A stretch of DNA of 64,000 nucleotides. Source: Mycolicibacterium tusciae JS617 (GTDB taxonomy: Bacteria; Actinomycetota; Actinomycetes; Mycobacteriales; Mycobacteriaceae). A program made the translations under genes and the position numbers. The DNA is taken from NCBI RefSeq assembly GCF_000243415.2, contig NZ_KI912270.1:5909837-5973836 (forward strand). Direction: 5' to 3'. Numbering within the stretch: the stretch's first letter is position 1; every line of letters begins with the position of its first letter. The notes under the pieces are model-generated. The model saw only the letters and a list, made by a program, of their open reading frames with translations, made no database searches and was not told the origin of the DNA. Positions 20,032-28,870 of the stretch are shown piece after piece.

Positions 20032-20039
20032 ACATATGT
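20032..20039. repeat. Target-site duplication, right copy
   Basis: ACATATGT adjoins the right end of the ISL3 element. It contains the ATG (20036) of the 13E12-type HNH gene. The GTGGAG ribosome site for that ATG lies inside the insertion sequence end. Confidence 0.8.
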
Positions 20040-21472
20040 TCGAGGGCGTTGAGGATTCGTCACTGGTGGCCCTGATCGAGGATGCCACCAGGGAGGAGGC
20101 TGCAGTTGGGGCGCGGCGCCTGGCTGCCGTCGCTGAGCTGGTGTCACGTCGGGTCGGGGATGACGCTGACGACCCGCGGGCCAATTGGGCGTGTGATTTC
20201 TGGGATTCGGCGGCGGCGGAGGTGGCCGCGGCGATGAACATCAGTCACCGCAAGGCCTCGGGGCAGATGCGGATCGCCGAGACATTGCGTGATCACCTGC
20301 CGTTGGTGGCCGGATTGTTTACCCGGGGGCGGCTCAGTGTGCGGGTGGTCTCGGCGATCACCTGGCGCACGCGATTGATCACCGACCCTGCGGTGTGGGC
20401 ACTGATCGATGACGCGCTGGTCAAACGAGCCGAGCAGTGGGGTCCGCTTTCAGAAGACAAACTGAGCGCGGCGGTGGATGCGTTGGTGTTCGGCTTCGAC
20501 CCCGCTGCGGTGATCCTGAGCCGTGAGGAGGCGCGCACGCGGGACTTCGTTGTCGGAAAGTTCGATGATGAGGCGGGTGTGGCCTCGGTGTGGGGCAAGT
20601 TGTTGGCCACCGATGCTGCGGTGCTGAAGAAGAAAGTGGCCGCGATCGCGGCCACGGTGTGCGATGACGATCCCCGCTCTGCGGGTGAGCGCCCCGCGGA
20701 CGCACTGGGCGCCTTCGCCAACGGCAACACTCATCTACGGTGCGCCTGCACCAGTCCGAGGTGTCCCGCGAGAGCCGAGCAGCCGGCGTCGAAGTCCTCG
20801 GTGATTGTTAACGTCTACGCCGATCAAGCTGCCGTCGCCGCTGCGCAGTCGACAGTCACGGCGGCGTCACCCGCACCGTCAACCCCCACGTCGGCGGGCA
20901 CGGCACTCCTGTCGGGTACTGAGGTGATGCCGACCCCGTTGTTGGCCGAATTGTTGCGCAACGGCGCCAAGCTACAACCGCTGTGCCCACCGGCCGACGA
21001 GCCGGAGTCGGGTTATCGGCCGTCGGCGAAAGTGGCGCGTTTTGTCCGGGCCCGGGATCTGACGTGCCGGTTCCCGGGGTGCACGATGCCTGCGGAGTTC
21101 TGCGATATCGATCACGTGGTTCCTTATCCGCTCGGGGCGACCCATCCGTCGAACCTGGCCTGCTTGTGCCGAAAACACCATCACCTCAAAACGTTCTGGA
21201 CGGGCGATTGGGAACTGAAGCTCCTGCCCGATGGTGCGGCGGTGTGGACGTCGCCGACGGGGCGGACCTACACCACCCATCCGGGCTGTCGAAGTTACTT
21301 CCCCGACTGGGACACCAACACCGGGGAACTCCCGGCCCCATCGAAGACGGAAACGTCGAGCACCGAGCGCGGTGTGATGATGCCCCTACGCAAACGCACC
21401 CGCGCCCAAGACCGCGAAGCACGCATCAAAGCCGAACGCGAACAGAACGATCCGGACCCACCACCGTTCTAA
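20036..21472 (+). CDS. 13E12-repeat-type DUF222/HNH endonuclease domain protein
   Basis: A 478-residue protein with an N-terminal DUF222 domain (about residues 15-270; EEAAVGARRLAAVAELVSRR, MNISHRKASGQMRIAE) and a C-terminal HNH nuclease domain. The latter has CRFPGCTMPAEFCDIDHVVPY, then LACLCRKHHHLKTF, with two CxxC-type metal sites and the HNH histidines. The MFEGVEDSSL start is typical of the mycobacterial REP13E12 family, multi-copy genes of unclear function that also serve as phage attachment targets. Translation appears to use a GGAG site provided by the adjacent insertion sequence. The TAA stop overlaps the stop of the convergent aminotransferase. Confidence 0.88.
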   Translation: MFEGVEDSSLVALIEDATREEAAVGARRLAAVAELVSRRVGDDADDPRANWACDFWDSAAAEVAAAMNISHRKASGQMRIAETLRDHLPLVAGLFTRGRLSVRVVSAITWRTRLITDPAVWALIDDALVKRAEQWGPLSEDKLSAAVDALVFGFDPAAVILSREEARTRDFVVGKFDDEAGVASVWGKLLATDAAVLKKKVAAIAATVCDDDPRSAGERPADALGAFANGNTHLRCACTSPRCPARAEQPASKSSVIVNVYADQAAVAAAQSTVTAASPAPSTPTSAGTALLSGTEVMPTPLLAELLRNGAKLQPLCPPADEPESGYRPSAKVARFVRARDLTCRFPGCTMPAEFCDIDHVVPYPLGATHPSNLACLCRKHHHLKTFWTGDWELKLLPDGAAVWTSPTGRTYTTHPGCRSYFPDWDTNTGELPAPSKTETSSTERGVMMPLRKRTRAQDREARIKAEREQNDPDPPPF

Positions 21473-22623
21473 GCGAGCCAGGCGCCGATGCGGCGCACCG
21501 CCTCCTCGATATCGCTCGACGGTCCGGCGAAGGACAGTCGTACGAACGATCCGCCCCGGACAGTGTCGAAGTCGATGCCGGGCGCGATCGCGACTCCGGT
21601 GTCGGCCAGCAGCTTCGAGCAGAACGACAACGTGTCCGTGGTCAGATGAGATACGTCGGCATACACGTAGAACGCGCCATCGGTCGGTGCGAGTTTGTCA
21701 ATGCCGATTCCCCGCAATCCGTCGAGCAACAGTGTCCGGTTATGTGCGTAGTGGTCCAGCAGCGCGTCGGCCTCCGCGATCGACCCCGGGGTGAAGGCAG
21801 CCACCGCGGCGACCTGCGCCAGCGTCGGCGGGCAGATGGTGAAGTTGCCGGTCAGACAGTCGACGGCGCGTTGCAGCTCCTTCGGTACCAGCAGCCACCC
21901 CAGCCGCCAACCCGTCATCGCGTAGTACTTCGAGAAGCTGTTCACCACAACGGCTTCCCGCGACGTCTGCCATGCGCAGCTGGTCGCAGGCGCGCCCTCG
22001 TATACCAGTCCGTGGTACACCTCGTCGCTGATCAGCCGTACACCCGACGACGCACACCACGACGCGATCGCAGCCAGTTCCTCCGGCGGGATCACCGTCC
22101 CCGTCGGGTTGGCCGGACTCGCGACGATGACGCCGGCCACCGGCGGGTCGAGTTCGGCCAGCATCTGTGCGGTCGGCTGGAACCGGGTCTCCGGCCCGCA
22201 CGGGATCTCCACGACCTCACACCCCAGCGCCGACAGGATGTTGCGGTAACACGGATATCCCGGACTTGCGATCGCCACTCGGTCGCCGGCGTCAAAGCAC
22301 GCCAGGAAGGCCAACAGGAATCCGCCGCTCGAACCGGTGGTGATCACCACGTTAGCCGGATCGACCGTGAGCCCGCGGCGGTCCTGGTAGGACTCTGCGA
22401 TCACAGCGCGCAGTTCCGGAATGCCAAGCGCCACGGTGTAACCGAGGACGGTTCCGTCGAGCGCCGCCTTGGCCGCCGCGCGCACCGCTTGGGGCGCACC
22501 GGCACTCGGTTGGCCTGCCGAGAGATTCACCAGATCGCCGTGGCTGCGCTGACGCTCCGCGGCCGCCAGCCATACATCCATCACATAGAACGGCGGAATG
22601 CCCGCACGCAGGGCGACACCCAT
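21469..22623 (-). CDS. PLP-dependent class I/II aminotransferase (Rv3565/AspB-like)
   Basis: A 384-residue fold-type I aminotransferase. It shows SAGQPSAGAP near the N-terminus, GYTVALGIPELR, and the PLP-phosphate region TTGSSGGFLLAF. The substrate-side segment is SPANPTGTVIPPEEL, the PLP aspartate lies in LISDEVYHGLVYE, and the Schiff-base lysine in VVNSFSKYYAMTGWRLGW. The terminal arginine is in GGSFVRLSFA. In M. tuberculosis Rv3565 sits at the same place beside fadE33, so it belongs to the conserved neighbourhood although no sterol reaction needs it. The ATG at 22623 overlaps the upstream PhnD-like stop (TGATG). A GTG 3 bases earlier is possible. Confidence 0.88.
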   Translation of the reverse strand: MGVALRAGIPPFYVMDVWLAAAERQRSHGDLVNLSAGQPSAGAPQAVRAAAKAALDGTVLGYTVALGIPELRAVIAESYQDRRGLTVDPANVVITTGSSGGFLLAFLACFDAGDRVAIASPGYPCYRNILSALGCEVVEIPCGPETRFQPTAQMLAELDPPVAGVIVASPANPTGTVIPPEELAAIASWCASSGVRLISDEVYHGLVYEGAPATSCAWQTSREAVVVNSFSKYYAMTGWRLGWLLVPKELQRAVDCLTGNFTICPPTLAQVAAVAAFTPGSIAEADALLDHYAHNRTLLLDGLRGIGIDKLAPTDGAFYVYADVSHLTTDTLSFCSKLLADTGVAIAPGIDFDTVRGGSFVRLSFAGPSSDIEEAVRRIGAWLA

Positions 22624-23360
22624 CACATACCAGCCGGGAGTTGATCGAGGTCGTGGAAGAACGGGTGAACGTCGGCGTAGTAATACGGCTTGAGGCCGCC
22701 GAAGATGCCGTCCCAGTCAGGCTCCCAGGCGACCAGCGCGTTGAGAAGCGTTCCACGCGTGCCGTCGTCGAGGGTCTTGCTCGCAATGACCACCGGTGGT
22801 TTGCAGTTGTCGTACTTCCCGATGACCTTCGTGTTCCGTGCGTTCTCAGGGGCTGCCCGCCACACGTCCTCGAGGACCATCGTCGCCCGGACCTTCTTGG
22901 AGACAACGGCGTCGATCTGCCCTTGCCACGCCGGAACCGGGACGAAATGCAAAAACTTGTCCCACGTTTGCCCCAGCCGGGTCAACAGAATGGCGGGTGA
23001 AAAATAGCTCGACGTGCACGACGTGTTGATGAATCCGTAGTCCGCGCCTGCCAAATCGTCCAGCTTCGTTGCCGGGTCGTCGCTTCTGACCACGAGCAGG
23101 CTGCTCTGGCGGGGATCGCCGGTGAACTTCGACGTCGCGATCGCCAGGCCGCGGTAGCACTGGTCACCGCTTCGGACCAGCCGGTGGAAGTCCGCGGTCG
23201 GGACGTAGGCGATGTCCGGCTGGTGGTCAGCGAGGGCCTGGTCGATGGCGGCGAGGTCGGCGGTCTGGTGTGCGGTGATGCCGGCGGTACTGAGAATGGT
23301 CTTCCATGGGTCGTCGCACGCAGGCAGTCCGAGATTCTGGTCCAAGACGAAGCTCAACAT
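22623..23360 (-). CDS. PhnD-like periplasmic-binding-fold protein without a signal peptide
   Basis: The 245-residue protein has the type 2 periplasmic-binding-protein pattern of PhnD-like phosphonate/phosphate receptors: DIAYVPTADFHRLV, SSLLVVRSDDPATKLDDLAGADYGFINTSCTSSYFSPA, and VSKKVRATMVLEDVWRA. The start MLSFVLDQNLGLP leads directly into the first beta strand, so there is no secretion signal and the protein should be cytosolic. No permease or ATPase gene is nearby. It is coupled to the downstream aminotransferase (TGATG), suggesting a shared metabolic role. The ligand is unknown, and it may be an enzyme or sensor of this fold rather than a transporter part. Confidence 0.75.
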   Translation of the reverse strand: MLSFVLDQNLGLPACDDPWKTILSTAGITAHQTADLAAIDQALADHQPDIAYVPTADFHRLVRSGDQCYRGLAIATSKFTGDPRQSSLLVVRSDDPATKLDDLAGADYGFINTSCTSSYFSPAILLTRLGQTWDKFLHFVPVPAWQGQIDAVVSKKVRATMVLEDVWRAAPENARNTKVIGKYDNCKPPVVIASKTLDDGTRGTLLNALVAWEPDWDGIFGGLKPYYYADVHPFFHDLDQLPAGM

Positions 23361-23420
23361 TGCGGCGAGCCTACGTCGGAAGCGGAACGATCGAGGCGAC
23401 TTACCTGCCAGAATCTCTCA

Positions 23421-24230
23421 ATGGCCTGGGAGTCGCGTGTGGTCGCCGTCGACGGCACCCGCAGTCCGGTGCGGATCGGTGGACCCGAATCGGGCCAGCC
23501 GGTGGTCTTCGTTCACGGCAACAACGCCGGTGCCGACTGGGGCCCATTGATGACCCCGGTCGCCGAGTTCGCCCGTGTCATCGCGCCCGACCTGCCGGGT
23601 TTCGGCGCCGCCGACAAACCCTCCGATTGGGGCTACACCGTCGCGCATTACGCCACGCACCTCGACGGAGTGCTGAGCCAGCTCGAGACACGACCCGTCC
23701 ATCTCGTGGCGCACGATTTCGGCGGACCCTTCGCGCTGGCATGGGCCGCCGACCATCTGGACCGGACCGCCAGCATCACCCTGATAAACACTCCGCGGCG
23801 TATCAATCACACCGCCGCGAGGATCTGGCGCACCCGGGTCCTCGGCGAGCTTTCCGTCTTCACGGCGAACGCCCCGACGATTCGCACGGTCATGAAACGC
23901 ACCGATCCCCGGCTGCCCACTGAGCACCGCGACCAGATCATCGAGCACATGCTGGTGCCGGGCACCAAACGCGCCGTCATCGAGTTGTACCGTTCCACCG
24001 GCGAGCACGCCATCGAACCCTACGTCGACCGCCTGGCGGAATTCCCCGGCGACGTGCTCGTCGTCTGGGGCGACAACGATGCCTATATCGCGACGGAACA
24101 AGCGTCCGAACAGCGGCAGATCTTCCGCAACGCCCGGGTGGAAGTCGTTCCGGGAGCCGGACATTGGCCGTGGCTCGAGCAACCTGACGTGGTGGCCCGG
24201 CATCTGACCGGGTTCCTGCGCAGCGGCTAG
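23421..24230 (+). CDS. Alpha/beta hydrolase of the haloalkane dehalogenase / epoxide hydrolase type
   Basis: This 269-residue protein has FVHGNNAGADW (HGN oxyanion motif) and a nucleophile elbow AHDFGGP in which aspartate replaces the usual serine. That pattern is typical of haloalkane dehalogenases and epoxide hydrolases. The catalytic histidine is in GAGHWPWLEQP and an acidic residue in VVWGDNDAYI. No signal peptide is present. The ATG at 23421 was chosen because the upstream part of the frame overlaps the divergent PhnD-like gene. The TAG stop shares CTAG with the stop of convergent fadE33. The substrate is unknown. Confidence 0.82.
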   Translation: MAWESRVVAVDGTRSPVRIGGPESGQPVVFVHGNNAGADWGPLMTPVAEFARVIAPDLPGFGAADKPSDWGYTVAHYATHLDGVLSQLETRPVHLVAHDFGGPFALAWAADHLDRTASITLINTPRRINHTAARIWRTRVLGELSVFTANAPTIRTVMKRTDPRLPTEHRDQIIEHMLVPGTKRAVIELYRSTGEHAIEPYVDRLAEFPGDVLVVWGDNDAYIATEQASEQRQIFRNARVEVVPGAGHWPWLEQPDVVARHLTGFLRSG

Positions 24231-25186
24231 AGGAGCTCGGACTCGAGCCGGCGTAGATACTCCCGTGGCGGACCGAGCAGTTGCGCGCTGCCGTGCGCCC
24301 GCTTGAAGTACAGCTGAATGTCGTGCTCCCACGTGATCGCGATACCGCCGTGCATCTGGACCGCTTCGGCCACGACCTTGGAGAACGCCTCGCTCGCGGA
24401 GAACCGCGCCAGCGCCGCCGACGTCGGCGAGGGCTCGGCGATCGCGTCGTTCACCACCGCGCGCGCCGACTGCACCACCACGTACAGATCCGCCATTCGG
24501 TGCTTGAGCGCCTGGAAGCTGCCGATCGGTCTGCCGAACTGAACCCTGTCCTTCGTGTACGCGACCGTGAGATCGAGACAGCGTGCGGCAGCGCCGATCT
24601 GCTCGGCGGCCAGCAGGATCGCGGCGGTGTCGGCCAGGCCCGGGTCGGCGCCGATGTCGGTGCCGTCCTGCGATTCGATGCGCGCCAGCCGGCGCGTCGG
24701 GTCCATGGTCTTCGCGCTGTGCGCGGTGAACTGCGTCAGTCGGTTCAGCCGCTGACCGTCCGCGGCGATCACGATGTCGGCGACGTCACCACTGACCACG
24801 TAGTCGCGGCCCGAATGCTCATCGCGGTCGAACGCGACGGTGCCGATCTTTGTGCCCGCCGCGAGCTCATCGAGGGCCTCGGCGTCCGGCTCATCAGCGC
24901 TCAGCAGCGCCAGCTCGGCCAGCGTCGTGCCGAGCAGCGGTGTCGGTACCAGTCCCTTGCCGAGCTCCTCGAGTACGACCGCGGCATCGGCGAGTTCGCC
25001 GCCGGCACCGCCGACTTCCTCGGGCACCACCAGTGCGGCAGCACCCACTTGCTCGCACAGCACCTTCCACAGCGACTCGTCGTAGCCGCGCTCGGACTCC
25101 ATCGCCTCCCGAACCGCCGCGGGCGGCGCATGCTTCTCGACCAGCGCGGCGACCGTGCTCCGCAGTAGTTCCCGTTCTTCGCTCAT
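24227..25186 (-). CDS. fadE33: FadE33, acyl-CoA dehydrogenase of ring C/D catabolism
   Basis: The 319 residues are shorter than classic acyl-CoA dehydrogenases but normal for mycobacterial FadE33-type subunits, which pair with a second short subunit. Motifs are VVPEEVGGAGGELADAAVVLEELGKG, then the FAD-binding RVQFGRPIGSFQALKHRMAD and the terminal HGGIAITWEHDIQLYFKRAHGS. In M. tuberculosis FadE32/FadE33 act late in ring C/D degradation. The ATG at 25186 comes after a dispersed intercistronic repeat. Last gene of the leftward fadD3-fadE31-fadE32-fadE33 operon under KstR2. Confidence 0.88.
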   Translation of the reverse strand: MSEERELLRSTVAALVEKHAPPAAVREAMESERGYDESLWKVLCEQVGAAALVVPEEVGGAGGELADAAVVLEELGKGLVPTPLLGTTLAELALLSADEPDAEALDELAAGTKIGTVAFDRDEHSGRDYVVSGDVADIVIAADGQRLNRLTQFTAHSAKTMDPTRRLARIESQDGTDIGADPGLADTAAILLAAEQIGAAARCLDLTVAYTKDRVQFGRPIGSFQALKHRMADLYVVVQSARAVVNDAIAEPSPTSAALARFSASEAFSKVVAEAVQMHGGIAITWEHDIQLYFKRAHGSAQLLGPPREYLRRLESELL

Positions 25187-25194
25187 GGTTTTCC

Positions 25195-25213
25195 GTTCTT
25201 CGCGCAAGCGCTC
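25195..25213 (-). repeat. Dispersed intercistronic repeat, copy 2 (fadE32-fadE33 junction)
   Basis: On the minus strand this reads GAGCGCTTGCGCGAAGAAC, between the fadE32 stop and the fadE33 ATG. It differs by one base from the copy at 11378. Confidence 0.7.
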
Positions 25214-25214
25214 A

Positions 25215-26168
25215 TCACAATGCCTCCAGAAGCCGCCGCCGATGCAGCGCGGGATCGCCCCATGCCGAACGCAACGCCTGCACCCGCAACAGCGGCAGTG
25301 ACATGTCGTGCTCTTGGGTGAATCCGATCGCGCCGTGTGTCTGCAGAGCCGAGCGTGCCGCCAGCAGTGCGGCATCAGACGCGGCGACCTTGGCGGCGCT
25401 GACGTCCCGCGCGGTCTCGGGCGACTGATCGGCCAGCGACAGTGCCGCACCGTAGACGAGGGGCCGGGCCAGTTCGAGCGCGATGTGCACGTCGGCAAGC
25501 TTGTGCTTGATCGCCTGATAGGTACCGATCACGTTGCCGAATTGGCTGCGCTGCTTGGCGTACTCGACGGACGAGTCGAGCAGGGCCTGCCCCGCCCCGA
25601 TCAGCTGAGCCGCCGTCGCCAGCACGCCGAATTCGTATGCACGCGCGATGTCGGCGGCCCGGCCTTCACCGGTAGCGTTGACATCGAACAGTTTCCGGCT
25701 GGGGTCAACCGATTCCATCTGCTTGCCCGCGGTGCCGTCGCTGACCTTGCCGTCGGCCGCCACCAGGATCAGCCCGGCGGTGTCAGCGTCCACCGCCCGC
25801 GGCATCTGTGGAGGCAACGCGACGGTAGCGATCAGCTCACCCGACGCCAGCGCCGCGCTGCGTTCGTCGTCAGCGAGAAGAACCGGTGCCACCGCGATGG
25901 ATTCGGCCACCGGACCGGGAACGCACCACCGGCCCAGTCGCTCGGCAGCGACCACCAGGTCGACGGGGTGCGCCTCGATTCCGTCGAACTTCTCGGCAAC
26001 CATCAGTGCGGTCACACCCAGGTCGGCCAGCTGCGCCCACACCTTGCGGCCGGGTGCCGTGTCGCCCGCGGCCCACGCCCGCACCGCGGCCGGCAGGTCG
26101 GCAGCCCCGAGCGCCGCGTCGATGCTGGCGGCGAAATCGCGCTGCTGTTCGTCAATCTCAAAGTTCAT
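25215..26168 (-). CDS. fadE32: FadE32, acyl-CoA dehydrogenase of ring C/D catabolism
   Basis: A 317-residue short acyl-CoA dehydrogenase. The N-terminal helix is MNFEIDEQQRDFAASIDAAL, the middle contains VDLVVAAERLGRWCVPGPVAESI, and the FAD region is RSQFGNVIGTYQAIKHKLADVHIALE. The C-terminus has ALQTHGAIGFTQEHDMSLPLLR. The probable partner is FadE33, since paired short subunits form alpha2beta2 enzymes in this pathway; that pairing is known for relatives and inferred here. The ATG at 26168 follows the fadE31 stop by 4 bases. Confidence 0.88.
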   Translation of the reverse strand: MNFEIDEQQRDFAASIDAALGAADLPAAVRAWAAGDTAPGRKVWAQLADLGVTALMVAEKFDGIEAHPVDLVVAAERLGRWCVPGPVAESIAVAPVLLADDERSAALASGELIATVALPPQMPRAVDADTAGLILVAADGKVSDGTAGKQMESVDPSRKLFDVNATGEGRAADIARAYEFGVLATAAQLIGAGQALLDSSVEYAKQRSQFGNVIGTYQAIKHKLADVHIALELARPLVYGAALSLADQSPETARDVSAAKVAASDAALLAARSALQTHGAIGFTQEHDMSLPLLRVQALRSAWGDPALHRRRLLEAL

Positions 26169-26172
26169 ATGT

Positions 26173-27297
26173 CTACTTCCGGGGCAGGCCCAGTAGGCGC
26201 TCGGCGATGATGTTGCGCTGAATCTCGTTGGTGCCGGCGTAGATCGGGCCGCCGAGCGCGAACAGCAGACCCTCCGTCCACGAGTCGGCCACCTCAGCGT
26301 CGGCGCCGCGCATGTCCAGCGCGGTCTGATGAATCGCCACGTCGAGGTCCGACCAGAACACCTTGGTGACCGACGATTCGGCGCCCAGCTCACCGCCCGC
26401 GCTCACTCTGGTCACCGTGCCGAACGTGTGCAGCCGGTAGGCCTGCGCCTTGATCCACGCGTCCGCGACACGGTCGGCATACACGGGATCGGGATCGGCT
26501 TTCCATTGTGCGACCAGGCGTTCAGCCGGTGCAAGGAAGCGTGCCGGGCTGCGCAGCGACATACCGCGCTCATTGCTCGACGTGCTCATGGCGGCGCGCC
26601 AGCCCTCGTGCACCTCGCCGATCACATCGTTGTCGGGGACGAACACGTCGTCGAGGAAGATCTCCCCGAAACCGGTGTCGCCACCCAGCTGGGCGATCGG
26701 GCGCACCGTGATGCCGTCGGCCTTCAGGTCGAACATGAAGTACGTCAGCCCCTTGTGCCGCTGCGCCTCGGGGTCCGAGCGGAACAACCCGAATGCGCGC
26801 TCGCCGAACGGAGCGCGTGAACTCCAGATCTTCTGGCCGTTGAGCAGCCAGCCGCCATCGGTCTTGGTGGCGGTGGACCGCAACGACGCCAGGTCGCTGC
26901 CCGACTCCGGCTCAGACCAGGCCTGGGCCCAGATCTCTTCGCCGCTGGCCATTTTCGGCAGTACGCGGTCGAGCTGCTCTTCGGTGCCATGTGCGAACAG
27001 TGTGGGCGCCAGCATCGACGTGCCGTTGGCGCTCGCCCGTCCTGGTGCACCTGCGCGGAAGTACTCCTCCTCGTAGACCACCCACTGCAGTAGCGACGCG
27101 TCGCGGCCGCCGTACTTTTCGGGCCAGGTGATCACCGACAGGCCGGCGTCGAAGAGCACCTTGTCCCACCGTCGGTGTTGTTCGAAACCCTCGGCGGTGT
27201 CGTAGGACTTCGTCGGGAACGCGTCGGAGTTCGCCGCGAGGAACTCGCGGACCTCACTCTGGAATTCCAGTGTCGCATCGTCAAAATTCAGGTCCAT
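26173..27297 (-). CDS. fadE31: FadE31, acyl-CoA dehydrogenase of ring C/D catabolism
   Basis: A full-length 374-residue acyl-CoA dehydrogenase. It has ITWPEKYGGRDAS, the flavin segment WAQAWSEPESGSDLASLRST with GQKIWSSRAPF, and the C-terminal GPIYAGTNEIQRNIIAERLLGLPR that carries the adenine-side FAD contacts. The role is the dehydrogenation of a ring C/D catabolic CoA thioester downstream of FadD3. The precise substrate is not settled from sequence. The ATG at 27297 lies 8 bases inside the post-fadD3 region. A TTG 12 bases earlier overlaps the fadD3 stop. Confidence 0.9.
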   Translation of the reverse strand: MDLNFDDATLEFQSEVREFLAANSDAFPTKSYDTAEGFEQHRRWDKVLFDAGLSVITWPEKYGGRDASLLQWVVYEEEYFRAGAPGRASANGTSMLAPTLFAHGTEEQLDRVLPKMASGEEIWAQAWSEPESGSDLASLRSTATKTDGGWLLNGQKIWSSRAPFGERAFGLFRSDPEAQRHKGLTYFMFDLKADGITVRPIAQLGGDTGFGEIFLDDVFVPDNDVIGEVHEGWRAAMSTSSNERGMSLRSPARFLAPAERLVAQWKADPDPVYADRVADAWIKAQAYRLHTFGTVTRVSAGGELGAESSVTKVFWSDLDVAIHQTALDMRGADAEVADSWTEGLLFALGGPIYAGTNEIQRNIIAERLLGLPRK

Positions 27298-27305
27298 TTC
27301 GAAGT

Positions 27306-28853
27306 TCAAGCCCTTTCCCGCAGCAGCGGCTTGACCACTTTGCCGCCCGGATTACGCGGCAACACATCGAGGAACTCCACCGATCGCGGTGCCTTGAAGT
27401 TCGCGAGATGCTCACGCACGTACGTGATTACCGTCTCCTCATCGAGCTGCGTGCCGGATCGCAGGACCAGGAACGCCTTGCCCACTTCGCCGAGCCGCTC
27501 GTCGGGAACGCCGATTACGGCCGATTCGACGACGCCGTCGAGCCGGGCCAGCACCTGTTCGATCTCGGCGGGATACACGTTGAAGCCGCCACAGATGTAC
27601 ATGTCCTTGAGCCGATCGGTGATCTGCAGGTTGCCGCGCTCGTCCAGTCGGCCGACGTCACCGGTGTGCAGCCAGCCCTCGGAGTCGATGGCCGCGGCGG
27701 TGGCGTCGGGATCGTCGAGGTAGCCGAACATGACGTTGGGCCCGCGCAGCAGCACCTCACCCGAGCTCGATCCTTCACCGCTGCGGCCGGTGCTGTCGAT
27801 GCGCAGCTCGAAGTCGGCGATCGGGCGTCCGCACGTCGTGGCCACAGTGACCGCGTCGTCCTCGGCGCGGCACATGGTGCCGAACCCGCTGGCCTCGGTC
27901 AGGCCGTAGGCGGTCAGCACGATGTCGATGTCGAGTTCGGTCTGCATCCGCTCGATCAGCACCACGGGGATCGTCGCCGCACCGGTGACGGCGAACCGCA
28001 GCGATGTCAGGTCGTAGTCGCCGCGCTTGGGATGGTCCAGAAGCGTCTGATAGATCGTGGGCGGTCCTGGCAGCACGGTGATGCGGTGTTCGGCCACGGC
28101 GGCCATCGCCTTCTCGGCGTCGAACGTCACCTGCGGGATCAACGTCGCGCCGGTCTGCAGGCAGGCCAGGATGCCGGCCTTGTAGCCGAAGTTGTGGAAG
28201 AACGGATTGATGCACAGGTAGCGGTCGGCGCTCGTGAGCTGCCCACACGAGGCCCACGCCGCCGGCGCGTCGAGCGACTGGCGATGTGCGCACAGCACGC
28301 CCTTGCTGCGGCCGGTCGTTCCGGACGTGAAGAGGATGTCGGAGACGTCGTCGGGTGTGACGGCGGCGGCGCGGGCGTCGACCGCATCCAGATCTGTGCC
28401 GCGCCCCACGAACTCGTCCCAGGTGCCGTCGGTCTTGTCGATCGGGATGCGAATGACGTGCCGCAGGTCCGGCAGGGCATCGCGATCGATCGATGCGGCC
28501 TTGTCGGCGCCGAGGAACTCGCCCGCGGCGAAGAGGAGGGGAGCAGCGGTGCGGCCGAGGATGTCGCTGGCCTCGTTGGCGGTGTAGCGCGTGTTCAGCG
28601 GCACCATCACCCCGCCGGCGTAGTGCGTGGCGAGGCACGCCACCACCCAGTGCCAGGTGTTGGGCGACCAGATCGCGACCCGATCCCCGGCCTGCACGCC
28701 CAGGTCGATCATGGCTGCGGCGGCCTGCCGCACCTCGGTGCGCAACTGCGCGTAGGTCAGCCGCCGATCGTCGGTAACCAGCGCGTCGTGATCGGAGAAT
28801 TGGTCGGCAATCCGGTCCAACACCTGCGGAATCGTCCGCGGGAGGTCCGTCAT
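27306..28853 (-). CDS. fadD3: FadD3, HIP-CoA synthetase
   Basis: FadD3 activates HIP, the product of HsaD, to HIP-CoA with ATP and thus commits rings C and D to degradation; HIP-CoA is the KstR2 effector. The 515-residue ANL enzyme has the P-loop LFTSGTTGRSKGVLCAHR, the AYGLTEASGFGTMC adenylate motif, the hinge GWLHTGDVGRLDERGNLQITDRLKDMYICGG split over its usual segments, and the catalytic lysine in NPGGKVVKPLL. First gene of the leftward operon, 17 bases from a perfect KstR2 box shared with fadE30. Confidence 0.93.
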   Translation of the reverse strand: MTDLPRTIPQVLDRIADQFSDHDALVTDDRRLTYAQLRTEVRQAAAAMIDLGVQAGDRVAIWSPNTWHWVVACLATHYAGGVMVPLNTRYTANEASDILGRTAAPLLFAAGEFLGADKAASIDRDALPDLRHVIRIPIDKTDGTWDEFVGRGTDLDAVDARAAAVTPDDVSDILFTSGTTGRSKGVLCAHRQSLDAPAAWASCGQLTSADRYLCINPFFHNFGYKAGILACLQTGATLIPQVTFDAEKAMAAVAEHRITVLPGPPTIYQTLLDHPKRGDYDLTSLRFAVTGAATIPVVLIERMQTELDIDIVLTAYGLTEASGFGTMCRAEDDAVTVATTCGRPIADFELRIDSTGRSGEGSSSGEVLLRGPNVMFGYLDDPDATAAAIDSEGWLHTGDVGRLDERGNLQITDRLKDMYICGGFNVYPAEIEQVLARLDGVVESAVIGVPDERLGEVGKAFLVLRSGTQLDEETVITYVREHLANFKAPRSVEFLDVLPRNPGGKVVKPLLRERA

Positions 28854-28870
28854 CGATGCTCCTCTAACAA

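Noticed and set aside
11965..23420. An arylamine N-acetyltransferase (nat) gene expected after hsaB
   Set aside because: No protein with that family's pattern occurs here; as nat is not tied to this locus in all mycobacteria, its absence is not treated as a deletion.
24227..26168. fadE32 and fadE33 as truncated acyl-CoA dehydrogenases
   Set aside because: About 317-319 residues is the normal length of these paired short subunits; both retain the FAD segments, so they are not broken.
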